Assembly (NCBI GenBank): GCA_933228675.1
Contig: OW121740.1
Span: forward strand, 32,338,632 to 32,402,631
Direction of reading: 5' to 3'
DNA: 64,000 bases
Origin: Stomorhina lunata
Lineage: Eukaryota > Arthropoda > Insecta > Diptera > Rhiniidae
Below the pieces are notes generated by a model. That model made no database searches, was not told where the DNA came from, and saw nothing but the letters and a program-made list of their open reading frames with translations. The translations under genes were made by a program, and so were the position numbers. Shown piece after piece: positions 1 to 13,959 of the stretch. Position 1 is the stretch's first letter. Each line of letters begins with the position of its first letter.

Positions 1-230
1 AGAATGTAGGTCAGTAACGTTGCCTTAATCTGGCTGATATGTGGTTTCAACAGGACGGAGCCACATGACACAAAGGGGCGCTAAAATGGGTTTACTCAAA
101 AAAACTGGTCACCAAGATCGTTTGATGCTAAGTCAATTGTCTACGTCGATAAACCACAAACAATTGAATACCTGAAAATTAATATTTAAGAATTATAGGA
201 GAATAGTCGATTTCGCGTAGTTTTCAAGAA
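1..230 (+). pseudogene. mariner (DD41D-type) transposase fragment, cut by the window edge
   Basis: Reading from base 31 gives NLADMWFQQDGAT followed by a stop and H. This is the block around the second catalytic Asp of mariner-type transposases (compare WFQQDGATCHTA in the better copy at 21.7-22.8 kb). About 90 bases further on, IVYVDKPQTIEYLK matches the YVDKP..L segment downstream of the third Asp. The third-Asp segment (NWPPRSCDLTPLD) is missing or scrambled, and there are stops and frameshifts. No terminal inverted repeat is visible, and the 5' part lies outside the window. It is a dead relic. The family assignment is by motif only. Confidence 0.7.
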
Positions 231-237
231 CTAGGCA

Positions 238-1395
238 GTGCCCAGTGGTATTTCTTCATACATCGAAGTGCAAAAAATAGAGGTGTGAAGTGCAAAAAAT
301 AGAAGGTGTGACCCTACGACGATGAAATTTTGTAAAATTGTTTGGTTTTATATAGATAAAAAAATTAAACAAAAAATCGAAATCCGTCGACTCATTGAGG
401 TACCTGCTTTGGGACCTCATTTCTTCACCTATTTGTTTTTCTCAATGTACAAGTAGCAATTTTAAATTGAATTTTGTGAAATTCAACACACGTCTTTCAA
501 TTAATTAAAAAAGAGGTTTACTAATTTTGGTTGAAATTCGTCGACTCCTTGGGATACCAACCTTGAACCTCATTTTTTTCACCAATCTTTCGTTTAAATG
601 TACAAGTCGCAATTCAAAACAGAGTTTGATGAAATTCAACACACGTCTATTAATTAATTTAAAAAAATAACTCTTTTTATTTTGGTTGAAATTAGACCAC
701 CCCTTGAGGTACCCGCTTGGACCCCATTTTTACATATTTTTCTTTTTGATGTACAATCTTCGATTCTTAACAGAATTTGATGAAATTTGGCACATGTCCA
801 TAGGCTGATCTGAAAAAGAGGTCCACTAATTTTGACTAAAATCAGTATTTTTTCAGTAATACGTCTATTAGTTTTTTTGCAAAGAGCTCAACCAATTTTG
901 GTTGAAATCCGTCTACGCCTTGGGGTATCTGCTTTAGACCCCAATTTTTCACATATTTTTCTTCTAAATATAAGCCGCAATTCTCAACAGAACTTGATGA
1001 AATTCTCCGCACATCTGTTGGTTGAGCCTAAAATGGCCTCTACTAATTTTTAAATTCAATTTGATTAAAAGGTTGCACCTAAATGACTGCAACACTTTTT
1101 GCTTAAATTATGCGTAACACTTTATTTGACTTTTTTCAGAAAATTTTGAACTTTGTTCTACGATCGATACATTTTGTTGAATTTTTTTCGCTCAATCTAA
1201 AAAGGAGACTTTCGCCTTTCACATGGTTATTGTAGGATCACCGAGCAAAACCCAGCCAAATTAGTTTTTGTCCAAAGAAAAACCAAAACACTGAATTTTG
1301 TAGAGCTTTTTTGATTTCCTGATATCTCCTAAACTATATACGAGGCTAAATTATTTTCTTCTGCAGACTAAAACCAAGGTTCTGTATCTTAATTA
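238..1395 (+). repeat. Repeat family B, copy 1: tandem ~154-bp units with conserved 3' tail
   Basis: Degenerate tandem units begin at about 379, 533, 688 and 904. Spacings are 154, 155 and 216 bp; the long one contains an extra partial unit. Each unit starts GAAAT(C/T)CGTC and contains a 'CTTGGGGTACC..CTTGGACCCCATTTTTTCAC' type segment and ends ACTAATTTTGGTT. The tail at 1130-1330 (with GCCTTTCACAT and GATATCTCCTAAACTA) recurs at 17.95-18.16 kb behind the second copy, so the whole arrangement is one dispersed element. The 73-codon open frame at 832-1053 is just translated repeat. This is a non-coding element, probably related to the DINE-1/mini-me group because copy 2 abuts a DINE-1 terminus. 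Confidence 0.65.
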
Positions 1396-3394
1396 AATCA
1401 ACATTAAGATTAAAACTGTAAAACTATATTCGCTACTGTGTTTCATTATTCATTTCATCACTTTTCGTTTTAGAACATAAATCACATTTCAATGCCTTTT
1501 TTGTAAATATTTTACAACTTTTTCTTGAAATAATTATTAATAATTATATTTTCGATATTCATTGTACGTCAACAATGACTGGTCCAAAGATTTTTCGTAT
1601 TACAACCTGTTTAGGTCAAACTCCGAGCTTATTTTAGAATTCCAAGCACCTCTTTAACATTTGGAGGGGCCGTTTTTATTCTTATTTTTTGCTTTTTCAT
1701 TCTAAGTTTTTTCCAGGAGTGGGTTACTAGCCCGACGTCCTTGACCCATGTTTTTATCGTTCTTATGGGAGAACACGTGGCACTTGTTTGCTCACTGCTT
1801 TAACGGCTGTTAAAGTAGCCACCCAGATAACACCACTAGGAGGTATATGTCCACAATGAAGTGAAGGATAGACCAAGATTAGCCGGGGTTTACCAAGTTA
1901 AACCGATCAGAACCGTTACATGGTATCCAACATCCCCTACGTCATCCATCAACAACTCTGTTAAATCCAGGTGGTCCTAGTTTAGTTTTGATATGTTCCT
2001 TTTAAAGAAAATTACTTACAAAATATCAAACTACTGACAACCATTCCCAGATTGGATAGAGCTTTAGTTTTTACATCCAGAATATAGAAGACCAAACATT
2101 GATTGTGATACCACTTGTAGTTTTAAAAGAACTAACAGAATATTTGCAATAATTTTCTTGTGTGTTAGGGGGCACCATTGATCTTGAAATACATTTTAGA
2201 CGCTCTTTTTTTTTGTCATATTCTGTTTATTAAACAGAAAACTATAATTCAAAAAGAAATAAAAATAAAATATTGTTAGTCTTCTTCTTAATGAAAAATT
2301 TCATTCACACAGAATGATAGCTTAAGGAAATTGGCCACAGTTGATGGGCTTTCGACAATGTTGCCATATCGTTTAAGCTAAATGCAGTTTAAATACACAT
2401 TGATATTATGCATTAACATGTCTACCCTATTAGTCCATATTAATAAGTTTAAAAGACTACTAGGAAATCAGCCTTAGGGTATTGATAACCCTTTACCAAA
2501 ATTTTGTTTGGTATGTTATATTTTGACGTCAAATATAAAATTTATTCAAATAAATTCGTTTAAGTTTATTTTTCTCAAAATGTTCACTTCGTTATAAATG
2601 CAAATCTAATCGTTTTGTGTTTTTACAAACAATCGAAAATATACAACACACACATATATAGCTTAAAGTAAAAAACAACGATTACAAGAAAATAACAAAA
2701 TAAAGTAACATTTAAATAAAATAAGAAAAATACTTCAGAAACTCTTTAACATTTTATATGAAATACAGGAGAAGTGAAAATCGCCCTAAAATTTTGTACA
2801 CGATATTGAACAAAAAAACTAAAACTCTGTAAATATACCTAACACCCTTTTGCACTTTAACAGTTCAATTCACAGAAATCAAATACTAAACAGTTTTGAA
2901 ACATTTTTCACTGAGCAAAAAAAATATGCGAACTAAAACTAAAGTCAACATCAATATAAGCAAAATGAACTTTATTGCATTTCTGTAGTTCTCACCAAAA
3001 GTTATCTTTCCCACGTACTGAAATTAAGCCAAAAGGAGTGAAACCAAAAACATTTTGTTAAAAAAGTATCTGCAGTACATATTTGTAAACAGATGAAACT
3101 TTTTTTTCTTCAAAATCGTAAATATTTAAATAAAACCAGCGTGAAAACATAATATTTTATGGTTGTTAAATTGGCTGCCACTTTAAACGGTAAGCAGTCT
3201 TTTAAGTATGTATTCGAAAGAAGAGGTTAAACTATAATTTTTCAAAGTTTATTGTAAAAAATGGAAAAAAGAATTAAAATTGAAAACTCAAAAAGTTTTG
3301 GTAGAATTCAATCATGGGAGGTAAAAAGTTAGTAAACTTATTGGATAAAGTTTGCCGGTGTCAACTTGGAGCCAAGGTTTAATTGAATTGAGTT
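1396..3394. other. AT-rich sequence without a recognisable gene
   Basis: No credible coding region or RNA gene. A less AT-rich patch at about 1700-1990 (GTGGGTTACTAGCCCGACG, ACACGTGGCACTTG, CCAGGTGGTCCTAG) looks like decayed transposon DNA, possibly a retrotransposon untranslated end; I cannot name it. The rest is simple A/T-rich sequence. Confidence 0.5.
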
Positions 3395-6300
3395 CGCCGA
3401 TATATTTCTATCGAAAATTTTTCTATAGAAAAATATTTTATGAAAAGAAGAAATTTAACCAAAAGTTTTTTTACTGAAGAATATTTCTATCGAAGACTTT
3501 TCTACAGCTAAATATTGCTATCAAAAATTTTTCTATAGAATAATATTTTTCTCAAAAATGTTTCTATAGAAAAATGTATTTCTTGAAAATTTTTCTATAG
3601 AAAAAAATTTTTGTTAAAAATTTATTTACGAAAAATATCTTTATCGAAGATTTTTTGCAGAAAAATATTTTTATCGAAGATTTATTTATAATTGAACTTT
3701 TTTTATCGAAAAATTTTCTATAGACAAATATTTTTATTAAAAAATTATCTATAGAAAAATAGTTTTTGTTTTTTCTATAGAAAAATTTTTTTATCGAAAA
3801 TTTTTCTATAGAAAACATTTTTTTATCGAAAATTTTTCCATAGAAAAGTTTTTTTATCAAAAATTTTTCTATAGAAAAATATTTTCATCGTAAATTTTTC
3901 TATATAAAAATATTTTCATCGTAAATTTTTCTATATAAAAATATTTTCATCGAAAATTTTTCTATAGAAAAATATTTTTATAGAAATTTTTCTATAGAAA
4001 AATATTTCTATCGAAAATTTTTCTATAGAAAAATATTTCTATCGAAAATTTTTCTATAGAAAAATATTTCTATCGAAAATTTTTCTATAGAAAAATAATT
4101 CTATCGAAAATTTTTCTATAGAAAAATATTTCTATCGAAAAATTTTTCTATAGAAAAATATTTCTATCGAAAATTTTTCTATAGAAAAATATTTCTATCG
4201 AAAATTTTTCTATAGAAAAATATTTCTATCGAAAATTTTTCTATAGAAAAATATTTCTATCGAAAATTTTTCTATAGAAAAATATTTCTATCGAAAATTT
4301 TTCTATAGAAAAATATTTCTATCGAAAATTTTTCTATAGAAAAATATTTCTATCGAAAATTTTTCTATAGAAAAATATTTCTATCGAAAATTTTTCTATA
4401 GAAAAATATTTCTATCGAAAATTTTTCTATAGAAAAATATTTCTATCGAAAAATTTTCTATAGAAAAATATTTCTATCGAAAATTTTTCTATAGAAAAAT
4501 ATTTCTATCGAAAATTTTTCTATAGAAAAATATTTCTATCGAAAATTTTTCTATAGAAAAATATTTCTATCGAAAATTTTTCTATAGAAAAATATTTCTA
4601 TCGAAAATTTTTCTATAGAAAAATATTTCTATCGAAAATTTTTCTATAGAAAAATATTTCTATCGAAAATTTTTCTATAGAAAAATTTTTCTATAGAAAA
4701 ATATTTCTATCGAAAATTTTTCTATAGAAAAATATTTCTATAGAAAATTTTTCTATAGAAAAATATTTCTATCGAAAATTTTTCTATAGAAAAATATTTC
4801 TTTCGAAAATTTTTCTATACAAAAATGTTTCTATCGAAAATTTTTCTATAGAAAAATATTTCTATCGAAAATTTTTCTATAGAAAAATATTTCTATCGAA
4901 AATTTTTCTATAGAAAAATATTTCTATCGAAAATTTTTCTATAGAAAAATATTTCTATCGAAAATTTTTCTATAGAAAAATATTTCTATCGAAAATTTTT
5001 CTATAGAAAAATATTTCTATCGAAAATTTTTCTATAGAAAAATATTTCTGTCGAAAATTTTTCTATAGAAAAATATTTCTATCGAAAATTTTTCTATAGA
5101 AAAATATTTCTATCGAAAATTTTTCTATAGAAAAATATTTCTATCGAAAATTTTTCTATAGAAAAATTTTTCTATAGAAAAATATTTCTATCGAAAATTT
5201 TTCTATAGAAAAATATTTCTATAGAAAATTTTTCTATAGAAAAATATTTCTATCGAAAATTTTTCTATAGAAAAATATTTCTATCGAAAATTTTTCTATA
5301 GAAAAATATTTCTATGGAAAATTTTTTTATAGAAAAATATTTCTATCGAAAATTTTTATATAGAAAAATATTTCTATAGAAAAACATTTCTATCGAAAAT
5401 TTTTCTATAGAAAAATATTTCTATCGAAAATTTTTCTATAGAAAAATATTTCAATCGAAAATTTTTCTATAGAAAAATATTTCTATCGAAAATTTTTCTA
5501 TAGAAAAATATTTCTATCGAAAATTTTTCTATAGAAATATATTTCTATCGAAAATTTTTCTATAGAAAAATATTTCTATCGAAAATTTTTCTATAGAAAA
5601 ATATTTCTATCGAAAATTTTTCTATAGAAAAATATTTCTATCGAAAATTTTTCTATAGAAAAATATTTTTATCGAAAATTTTTCTATAGAAAAATATTTT
5701 TATCGAAAATTTTTCTATAGAAAAATATTTCTTTCGAAAATTTTTCTATAGAAAAATATTTCTATCGAAAATTTTTCTGTAGAAAAATATTTCTATCGAA
5801 AATTTTTCTATAGAAAAATATTTCTATCGAAAATTTTTCTATAGAAAAATATTTCTATCGAAAATTTTTCTATAGAAAAATATTTCTATCGAAAATTTTT
5901 CTATAGAAAAATATTTCTATCGAAAATTTTTCTATAGAAAAATATTTCTATCGAAAATTTTTCTATAGAAAAATATTTCTATCGAAAATTTTTCTATAGA
6001 AAAATATTTCTATCGCAAATTTTTCTATAGAAAAATATTTCTATCGAAAATTTTTCTATAGAAAAATATTTCTATCGAAAATTTTTCTATAGAAAAATAT
6101 TTCTATCGAAAATTTTTCTATAGAAAAATATTTCTATCGAAAATTTTTCTATAGAAAAATATTTCTATCGAAAATTTTTCTATAGAAATATATTTCCATC
6201 GAAATTTTTTCTATAGAAAAATATTTCTATCGAAATTTTTTCTATAGAAAAATATTTCTATCGAAAATTTTTGTATAGAAAAATATTTCTATCGAAAATT

Positions 6301-9300
6301 TTTCTATAGAAAAAAATATCTATCGAAAATTTTTCTATAGAAAAATATTTCTATCGAAAATTTTTCTATAGAAAAATATTTCTATCGAAAATTTTTCTAT
6401 AGAAAAATATTTCTATCGAAAATTTTTCTATAGAAATATATTTCTATCGAAATTTTTTCTATAGAAAAATATTTCTATCGAAATTTTTTCTATAGAAAAA
6501 TATTTCTATCGAAAATTTTTGTATAGAAAAATATTTCTATCGAAAATTTTTGTATAGAAAAATATTTCTATCGAAAATTTTTGTATAGAAAAATATTTCT
6601 ATCGAAAATTTTTCTATAGAAAAATATTTCTATCGAAAATTTTTCTATAGAAAAATATTTCTATCGAAAATTTTTCTATAGAAAAATATTTCTATCGAAA
6701 ATTTTTCTATAGAAAAATATTTCTATCGAAAATTTTTCTATAGAAAAATATTTCTTTCAAAAATTTTTCTATACAAAAATGTTTCTATCGAAAATTTTTC
6801 TATAGAAAAATATTTCTATCCAAAATTTTTCTATAGAAAAATATTTCTATCGAAAATTTTTCTATAGAAAAATATTTCTATCGAAAATTTTTCTATAGAA
6901 AAATATTTCTATCGAAAATTTTTCTATAGAAAAATATTTCTATCGAAAATTTTTCTATAGAAAAATATTTCTATCGAAAATTTTTCTATAGAAAAATATT
7001 TCTATCGAAAATTTTTCTATAGAAAAATATTTCTATCGAAAATTTTTCTATAGAAAAATATTTCTATCGAAAATTTTTCTATAGAAAAATATTTCTATCG
7101 AAAATTTTTCTATAGAAAAATATTTCTATCGAAAATTTTTCTATAGAAAAATTTTTCTATAGAAAAATATTTCTATCGAAAATTTTTCTATAGAAAAATA
7201 TTTCTATAGAAAATTTTTCTATAGAAAAATATTTCTATCGAAAATTTTTCTATAGAAAAATATTTCTATCGAAAATTTTTCTATAGAAAAATATTTCTAT
7301 GGAAAATTTTTTTATAGAAAAATATTTCTATCGAAAATTTTTATATAGAAAAATATTTCTATAGAAAAATATTTCTATCGAAAATTTTTCTATAGAAAAA
7401 TATTTCTATCGAAAATTTTTCTATAGAAAAATATTTCTATCAAAAATTTTTCTATAGAAAAATATTTCAATCGAAAATTTTTCTATAGAAAAATATTTCT
7501 ATCGAAAATTTTTCTATAGAAAAATATTTCTATCGAAAATTTTTCTATAGAAATATATTTCTATCGAAAATTTTTCTATAGAAAAATATTTCTATCGAAA
7601 ATTTTTCTATAGAAAAATATTTCTATCGAAAATTTTTCTATAGAAAAATATTTCTATCGAAAATTTTTCTATAGAAAAATATTTCTATCGAAAATTTTTC
7701 TATAGAAAAATATTTCTATCGAAAATTTTTCTATAGAAAAATATTTCTATCGAAAATTTTTCTATAGAAAAATATTTCTATCGAAAATTTTTCTATAGAA
7801 AAATATTTCTATCGAAAATTTTTCTATAGAAAAATATTTCTATCGAAAATTTTTCTATAGAAAAATATTTCTATCGATAATTTTTCTATAGAAAATAATT
7901 TCTATCGAAAATTTTTCTATAGAAAAATATTTCTATCGAAAATTTTTCTATAGAAAAATATTTCTATCGAAAATTTTTCTATAGAAAAATATTTCTATCG
8001 AAAATTTTTCTATAGAAAAATATTTCTATCGAAAATTTTTCTATAGAAAAATATTTCTATCGAAAATTTTTCTATAGAAAAATATTTCTATCGAAAATTT
8101 TTCTATAGAAAAATATTTCTATCGAAAATTTTTCTATAGAAAAATATTTCTATCGAAAATTTTTCTATACAAAAATATTTCTATCGAAAATTTTTCTATA
8201 GAAAAATATTTCTATCGAAAATTTTTCTATAGAAATATATTTCTATCGAAATTTTTTCTATAGAAAAATATTTCTATCGAAATTTTTTCTATAGAAAAAT
8301 ATTTCTATCGAAAATTTTTGTATAGAAAAATATTTCTATCGAAAATTTTTCTATAGAAAAAAATATCTATCGAAAATTTTTCTATAGAAAAATATTTCTA
8401 TCGAAAATTTTTCTATAGAAAAATATTTCTATCGAAAATTTTTCTATAGAAAAATATTTCTATCGAAAATTTTTCTATAGAAAAATATTTCTATCGAAAA
8501 TTTTTCTATAGAAATATATTTCTATCGAAATTTTTTCTATAGAAAAATATTTCTATCGAAATTTTTTCTATAGAAAAATATTTCTATCGAAAATTTTTGT
8601 ATAGAAAAATATTTCTATCGAAAATTTTTGTATAGAAAAATATTTCTATCGAAAATTTTTGTATAGAAAAATATTTCTATCGAAAATTTTTCTATAGAAA
8701 AATATTTCTATCGAAAATTTTTCTATAGAAAAATATTTCTATCGAAAATTTTTCTATAGAAAAATATTTCTATCGAAAATTTTTCTATAGAAAAATATTT
8801 CTATCGAAAATTTTTCTATAGAAAAATATTTCTATCGAAAATTTTTCTATAGAAAAATATTTCTATCGAAAATTTTTCTATAGAAAAATATTTCTATCGA
8901 AAATTTTTCTATAGAAAAATATTTCTATCGAAAATTTTTCTATAGAAAAATATTTCTATCGAAAATTTTTCTATAGAAAAATATTTCTATCGAAAATTTT
9001 TCTATAGAAAAATATTTCTATCGAAAATTTTTCTATAGAAAAATATTTCTATCGAAAATTTTTCTATAGAAAAATATTTCTATCGAAAATTTTTCTATAG
9101 AAAAATATTTCTTTCGAAAATTTTTCTATAGAAAAATATTTCTATCGAAAATTATTCTATAGAAAAATACTTCTATCGAAAATTTTTTTATAGACAAATA
9201 TTTCTATCGAAAATTTTTCTATAGAAAAAAATATCTATCGAAAATTTTTCTATAGAAAAATATTTCTATCGAAAATTTTTCTATAGAAAAATATTTCTAT

Positions 9301-10098
9301 CGAAAATTTTTCTATAGAAAAATATTTCTATCGAAAATTTTTCTATAGAAAAATATTTCTATCGAAAATTTTTCTATAGAAATATATTTCTATCGAAATT
9401 TTTTCTATAGAAAAATATTTCTATCGAAATTTTTTCTATAGAAAAATATTTCTATCGAAAATTTTTGTATAGAAAAATATTTCTATCGAAAATTTTTGTA
9501 TATAAAAATATTTCTATCGAAAATTTTTGTATAGAAAAATATTTCTATCGAAAATTTTTCTATAGAAAAATATTTCTATCGAAAATTTTTCTATAGAAAA
9601 ATATTTCTATCGTAAATTTTTCTATAGAAAAATATTTCTATCGAAAATTTTTCTATAGAAAAATATTTCTATCGAAAATTTTTCTATAGAAAAATATTTC
9701 TATCGAAAATTTTTCTATAGAAAAATATTTCTATCGAAAATTTTTCTATAGAAAAATATTTCTATCGAAAATTTTTCTATAGAAAAATATTTCTATCGAA
9801 AATTTTTCTATAGAAAAATATTTCTATCGAAAATTTTTCTATAGAAAAATATTTCTATCGAAAATTTTTCTATAGAAAAATATTTCTATCGAAAATTTTT
9901 CTATAGAAAAATATTTCTATCGAAAATTTTTCTATAGAAAAATATTTCTATCGACAATTTTTCTATAGAAAAATATTTCTATCGAAAATTTTTCTATAGA
10001 AAAATATTTCTATCGAAAATTTTTCTATAGAAAAATATTTCTATCGAAAATTTTTTTATAGAAAAATATTTCTATCGAAAATTTTTCTATAGAAAAGT
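3395..10098 (+). repeat. 6.7-kb minisatellite array S1, 31-bp unit
   Basis: About 200 tandem copies of a 31-bp unit made of the palindromic core TTTTTCTATAGAAAAA plus a diverged half-site ATTTCTATCGAAAA. The left 600 bases (3395-3970) are degenerate. From about 3970 to 10098 the array is nearly uniform, and it stops abruptly at AAAAGTATTCATTC. Rare variant units recur in the same order. The short unit plus ATAGAAAA variant is at about 4.68-4.75, 5.16-5.23 and 7.14-7.21 kb. The CTATGGAAAA variant is at 5316 and 7301, exactly 1985 bp apart. The AAATATCTATCG variant is at about 6320, 8367 and 9235. This indicates block duplications of about 2 kb and 0.87 kb within the array. It has no coding value. 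Confidence 0.97.
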
Positions 10099-11560
10099 AT
10101 TCATTCTAATATTGATAGAAGCATGAAACACAACCCGCAATTCATCTGTTGCACCCTATTTGATTCAAATCTAATATAGAACTATTTTTGTGCTAAATCA
10201 AAATATGTAAAACATTTTTGTGAATTTCAGTTATTGTACTTTTTCACATACATTTCCTCTTTCTGCTGATATATAACAAATTATTGAAATCTAACAATTT
10301 CCATATACATGTGAACGTCTGTTTGTTTAGTCATTTGATAATAAACATAATAATTGTTTATAATTAACGTATAAATTGTTAAGCGAACAGAGACATAATA
10401 AATGTTTGCAAATAGGAAATATAGTATAATAAATATTGTATATTCTATTTTACACAATTAAATTTCCTTATTTCAAAAGCACAATTAAAGATAATAACTT
10501 CCGTTGTATTATCAGCAATCTTTGCATGTACGAGTACATATTTGTGTACATACACAAATATAAAGTGTGTCACTTTCATCTTGGTTGAATAAGTGTGTTT
10601 TTGAAGTCAAATCTAGATATCTATCTATGTATGTAAATATATTAATTAAATAAAATTGATATGTCATAAAATGTTGTTGTCATTAAAATGTTAATGAGGA
10701 TGTTCATTTTCTGGGTTTTTGAAATTTAAAATTTTAGTAAAATAAGTCAATAGACATTTTTATGATAGAAATTTTGTGGATGTATATTTGGTAAAAAAAA
10801 TTTGGGGGAAAAAATTGGTGTCAACATTGATGATAGAAATGTAATTCTATCATTTTAATATTTTTTTAAGAAACTCCTGATTTATCTGCCTTAATGTCGA
10901 TTTTCCATCAATGCGTAACAACCTTGTACTCATATATGTATGCTTGCTTGTTTTGGTACTAAATATATAATATTCATATCCCTTTCCTGTACTCATATAT
11001 TTATATTCTTGCACAAATTCCGTTACCTCAAGAGCCATATTGTTTATATTATTTTATGCTCCAATTTGTATAAATGTTTATACTCCATGATTATGTTTGT
11101 TTAATATTTAAGCTAAAGCTATTTATGCACACAAAATACAAAAATATTTATTCTTTAGCAACAGAATATGCAATTTAGTTAATTCTGTTTCTGAAGGCAA
11201 CTGAAATTCTTTAATAGAAGCTTGAAATAATAATAAAGGGAAAATCTTAGTTTGCTGATGATCCTGCAATATAAGTGTCTAGTTTTTTTCCATCAAATTG
11301 AATAACTGAGGAATGTTTCAGCGTGCTAAATGCGTTTTACGTCATTTGAACTTAGGAATGTTTCAAGATGTTAAATGCATTTAGATGCATTTTTACCAAG
11401 GTTCGAAAAAATACTCTAAAGTACTCTTTTTTAAGGTACCGTACTGTACTTGAGCAAGTTCGGTACATAGACACATAAGTAACACAGTGTTCAATTGAGC
11501 TATAGGTACCTTAAAATTTTATAGTACCTGTTAAAATACACAACCTTTATCATAACCATG
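10099..11560. other. AT-rich spacer, no gene seen
   Basis: Single-copy-looking AT-rich DNA between array S1 and the inverted-repeat block. A short imperfect direct repeat (GGAATGTTTCA..TG.TAAATGC.TTT) occurs twice near 11312 and 11354. A segment at 11400-11530 has repeated GTAC/GGTACC motifs. A 62-codon minus-strand open frame at 10850-11038 has no recognisable similarity, and I do not call it. Confidence 0.5.
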
Positions 11561-11709
11561 GGTCGACGCAAAGAGAACAGAACAAAAAAAAAATAGTCGG
11601 CAGAGTTAGCGTTTTTTATACTTTTAACTAAAATAGGTTTTTTTTTTCAATGTGTGGTTCTAACGTTTAAAAAAAAAGTTTTCTACTCCATTTTTCTTTA
11701 AATATTTTT

Positions 11710-13890
11710 ATATTTATTTGTCAAAAATGTTTATATAGAAAATTTTGTAATAACAAGTTTTTCTATAGAAAAGTTTGTTATAAAAATTTTTTCTATAGGA
11801 AATTTGTTTATCAAAAATTTTTCTAGAAAAAATTTTTTTATCAAAAATTTTTCGAGAGAAATTTTTTAATCAAAAATTTTTCTATAGAAAATTTTTTTTA
11901 TCAAAAATTTTTCTATAGAAAATTTTTTTTATCAAAAATTTTTCTAGAGAAATTTTTTTTATCAAAAATTTTTCTATAGAAATTTTTTTTATCAAAAAAT
12001 TTTCTATAGAAAATTTTTTTATCAAAAATTTTTCTATAGAAAATTTTTTTATCAAAAATTTTTCTATAGAAAATTTTTTTATCAAAAATTTTTCTATAGA
12101 AAATTTTTTTATCAAAAATTTTTCTATAGAAAATTTTTTTATCAAAAATTTTTCTATAGAAAATTTTTTTATCAAAAATTTTTCTATAGAAAATTTTTTT
12201 ATTAAAAATTTTTCTCTAGAAAATTTTTTCATCAAAAATTTTTCTAGAGAAAATATTTTTATCAATAATTTTTCTAGAGAAAATATTTTTATCAAAAATT
12301 TTTCTATAGCAAATTTTTTTAAAAAATTTTTCTATAGCAAATTTTTTTAAAAAATTTTTCTATAGTAATTTTTTTTCCAAAAATTTTTCTATAGCAAATT
12401 TTTTTTTTAAATTTTCTATAGAATTTTTTTTTTTCAAAAATTTTTCAATAGAAAAATATTTTATCAAAAATTGTTCTATAGAAAATTTTTTTATCAAAAA
12501 TTTTTCTATAAAAAATTGTTGCCAAAGATTTTTCTATAGAAAATTTTTTCATTAAAATTTTTTCTATAGAAAATTTATTTTTATCAAAAATTTTTTAATA
12601 GAAGATTTGAAAATTTTTTGTTATAAAAATATTTTTATCCAAAATTTTTAAAATAAAAAATTTTTCTATAGAAAAGTTTATTATAAAAAATTTTTCTAAA
12701 TAAAAATTTTTAATATAATTTTTTTTATAGAAAATTTCATTAATCAAACTTTTCTATAGAAAAATTTTTTATAACAAAATTTTCTATATAAACATTTTTG
12801 ACAAATAAATATAAAAATATTAAAAAAAAATAAAGTATAAAACTTTTTTTTTAAATTCTATAGAAAAAAATTGAAAAAAAATTTTCTATCGAAAAATTTT
12901 TAAAACAAAAAATTTGCAATAGAAACATTTTTGATAAAAATATTCTTTCATCAAAAATTTTTCTATAGAAAATTTTTTCATCCAAAAATTTTTTTAGAGA
13001 AAATTTTTTTCAATATTTTTATCAAAAGTTTTTCTAGAGAAAATATTTTTATCATAAATTTTTTAGAGATAATATTTTTATCAAACATTTTTCTATAGCA
13101 ATTTTTTTTTAAATTTTTCTATAATAATTTTTTTTCAAAAATTTTTCTATAGAAATTTTTTTTATCAAAAATTTTTCTATAGAATAATATTTTATCAAAA
13201 ATTATTCTATAGAAAATTTTTATAAAAAATTGTCAAAAATTTTTCTATAGAAAATTTTTTCATTAAAAATTTTTCTAAGGAAAATTTTTTCATTAAAATT
13301 TTTCTATAGAAAATTTTTCGATTAAAAATTTTTTTGTTATAAAAATATTTTTATCAATAATTTTTAAAATAAAAAAAAAAATTTCTAAAGAAAATTTTTT
13401 TATAAAAAATTTTTCTATAGAAAATTTTTTTATGAAACTTTTCTATAGAAAAATTTTTTATAACAAAATTTTCTATATAAACATTTTTGACAAATAAATA
13501 TAAAAATATTTAGAAAAAAATGGAGTAGAAAATTTAAAAAAAAAAAAAAATATCCTATAGAAAAATTTTAAAAAAAAAATTGCTATAGAAAAATTTTTTA
13601 TGAAAATATTCATTCATCAAAAATTTTTCTATAGAAAATTTTTTCATCCAAAAATTTTTCTAGAGAAAATATTTTTATCAAAAATTTTTCCATAGCAATT
13701 TTTTTTTTAAATTTTTTTTCAACAATTTTTCTATAGAAAAATTTCTTATCAAAAATTTTTCTATAAAATTTTTTTTTTGTCGAAAATCTTTCAATAGAAG
13801 ATTTTAAAATTTTTTTGTTATAAAAATATTTTTATCAAAAATTTTTACATTTTTTTTATCGAAAAATTTCTCTAAAATATTATTTTTTTT
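11710..13890 (-). repeat. Minisatellite array S2, 30-bp unit, degenerate
   Basis: The unit is TTTTTCTATAGAAAATTT followed by TTTTATCAAAAA (30 bp). It is regular at about 11960-12230 and increasingly degenerate and indel-rich to 13890. Because the period is divisible by three, the regular part reads as a repeated decapeptide (IEKFLIKKFS) on the minus strand at 11882-12295; this is translated repeat, not a gene. A larger duplication is visible: the block at about 12770-13100 is echoed at 13460-13700. Confidence 0.93.
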
Positions 13891-13959
13891 GAACAAAAAG
13901 AAAAATATTTTTATTAAAAATGTTTCTAGTTATAAAAAATGTTTGTATCGAAAATATCT

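Noticed and set aside
832..1053. 73-codon plus-strand frame
   Set aside because: It lies wholly inside the 154-bp repeat family, and the frame is not kept in other units.
2522..2533. TTTGACGTCAAA palindrome as a CRE-like regulatory site
   Set aside because: A 12-bp palindrome is expected by chance over 64 kb on two strands, and there is no gene nearby to regulate.
3395..10098. CRISPR-like array
   Set aside because: The 31-bp repeats are contiguous with no unique spacers. It is a eukaryotic minisatellite.
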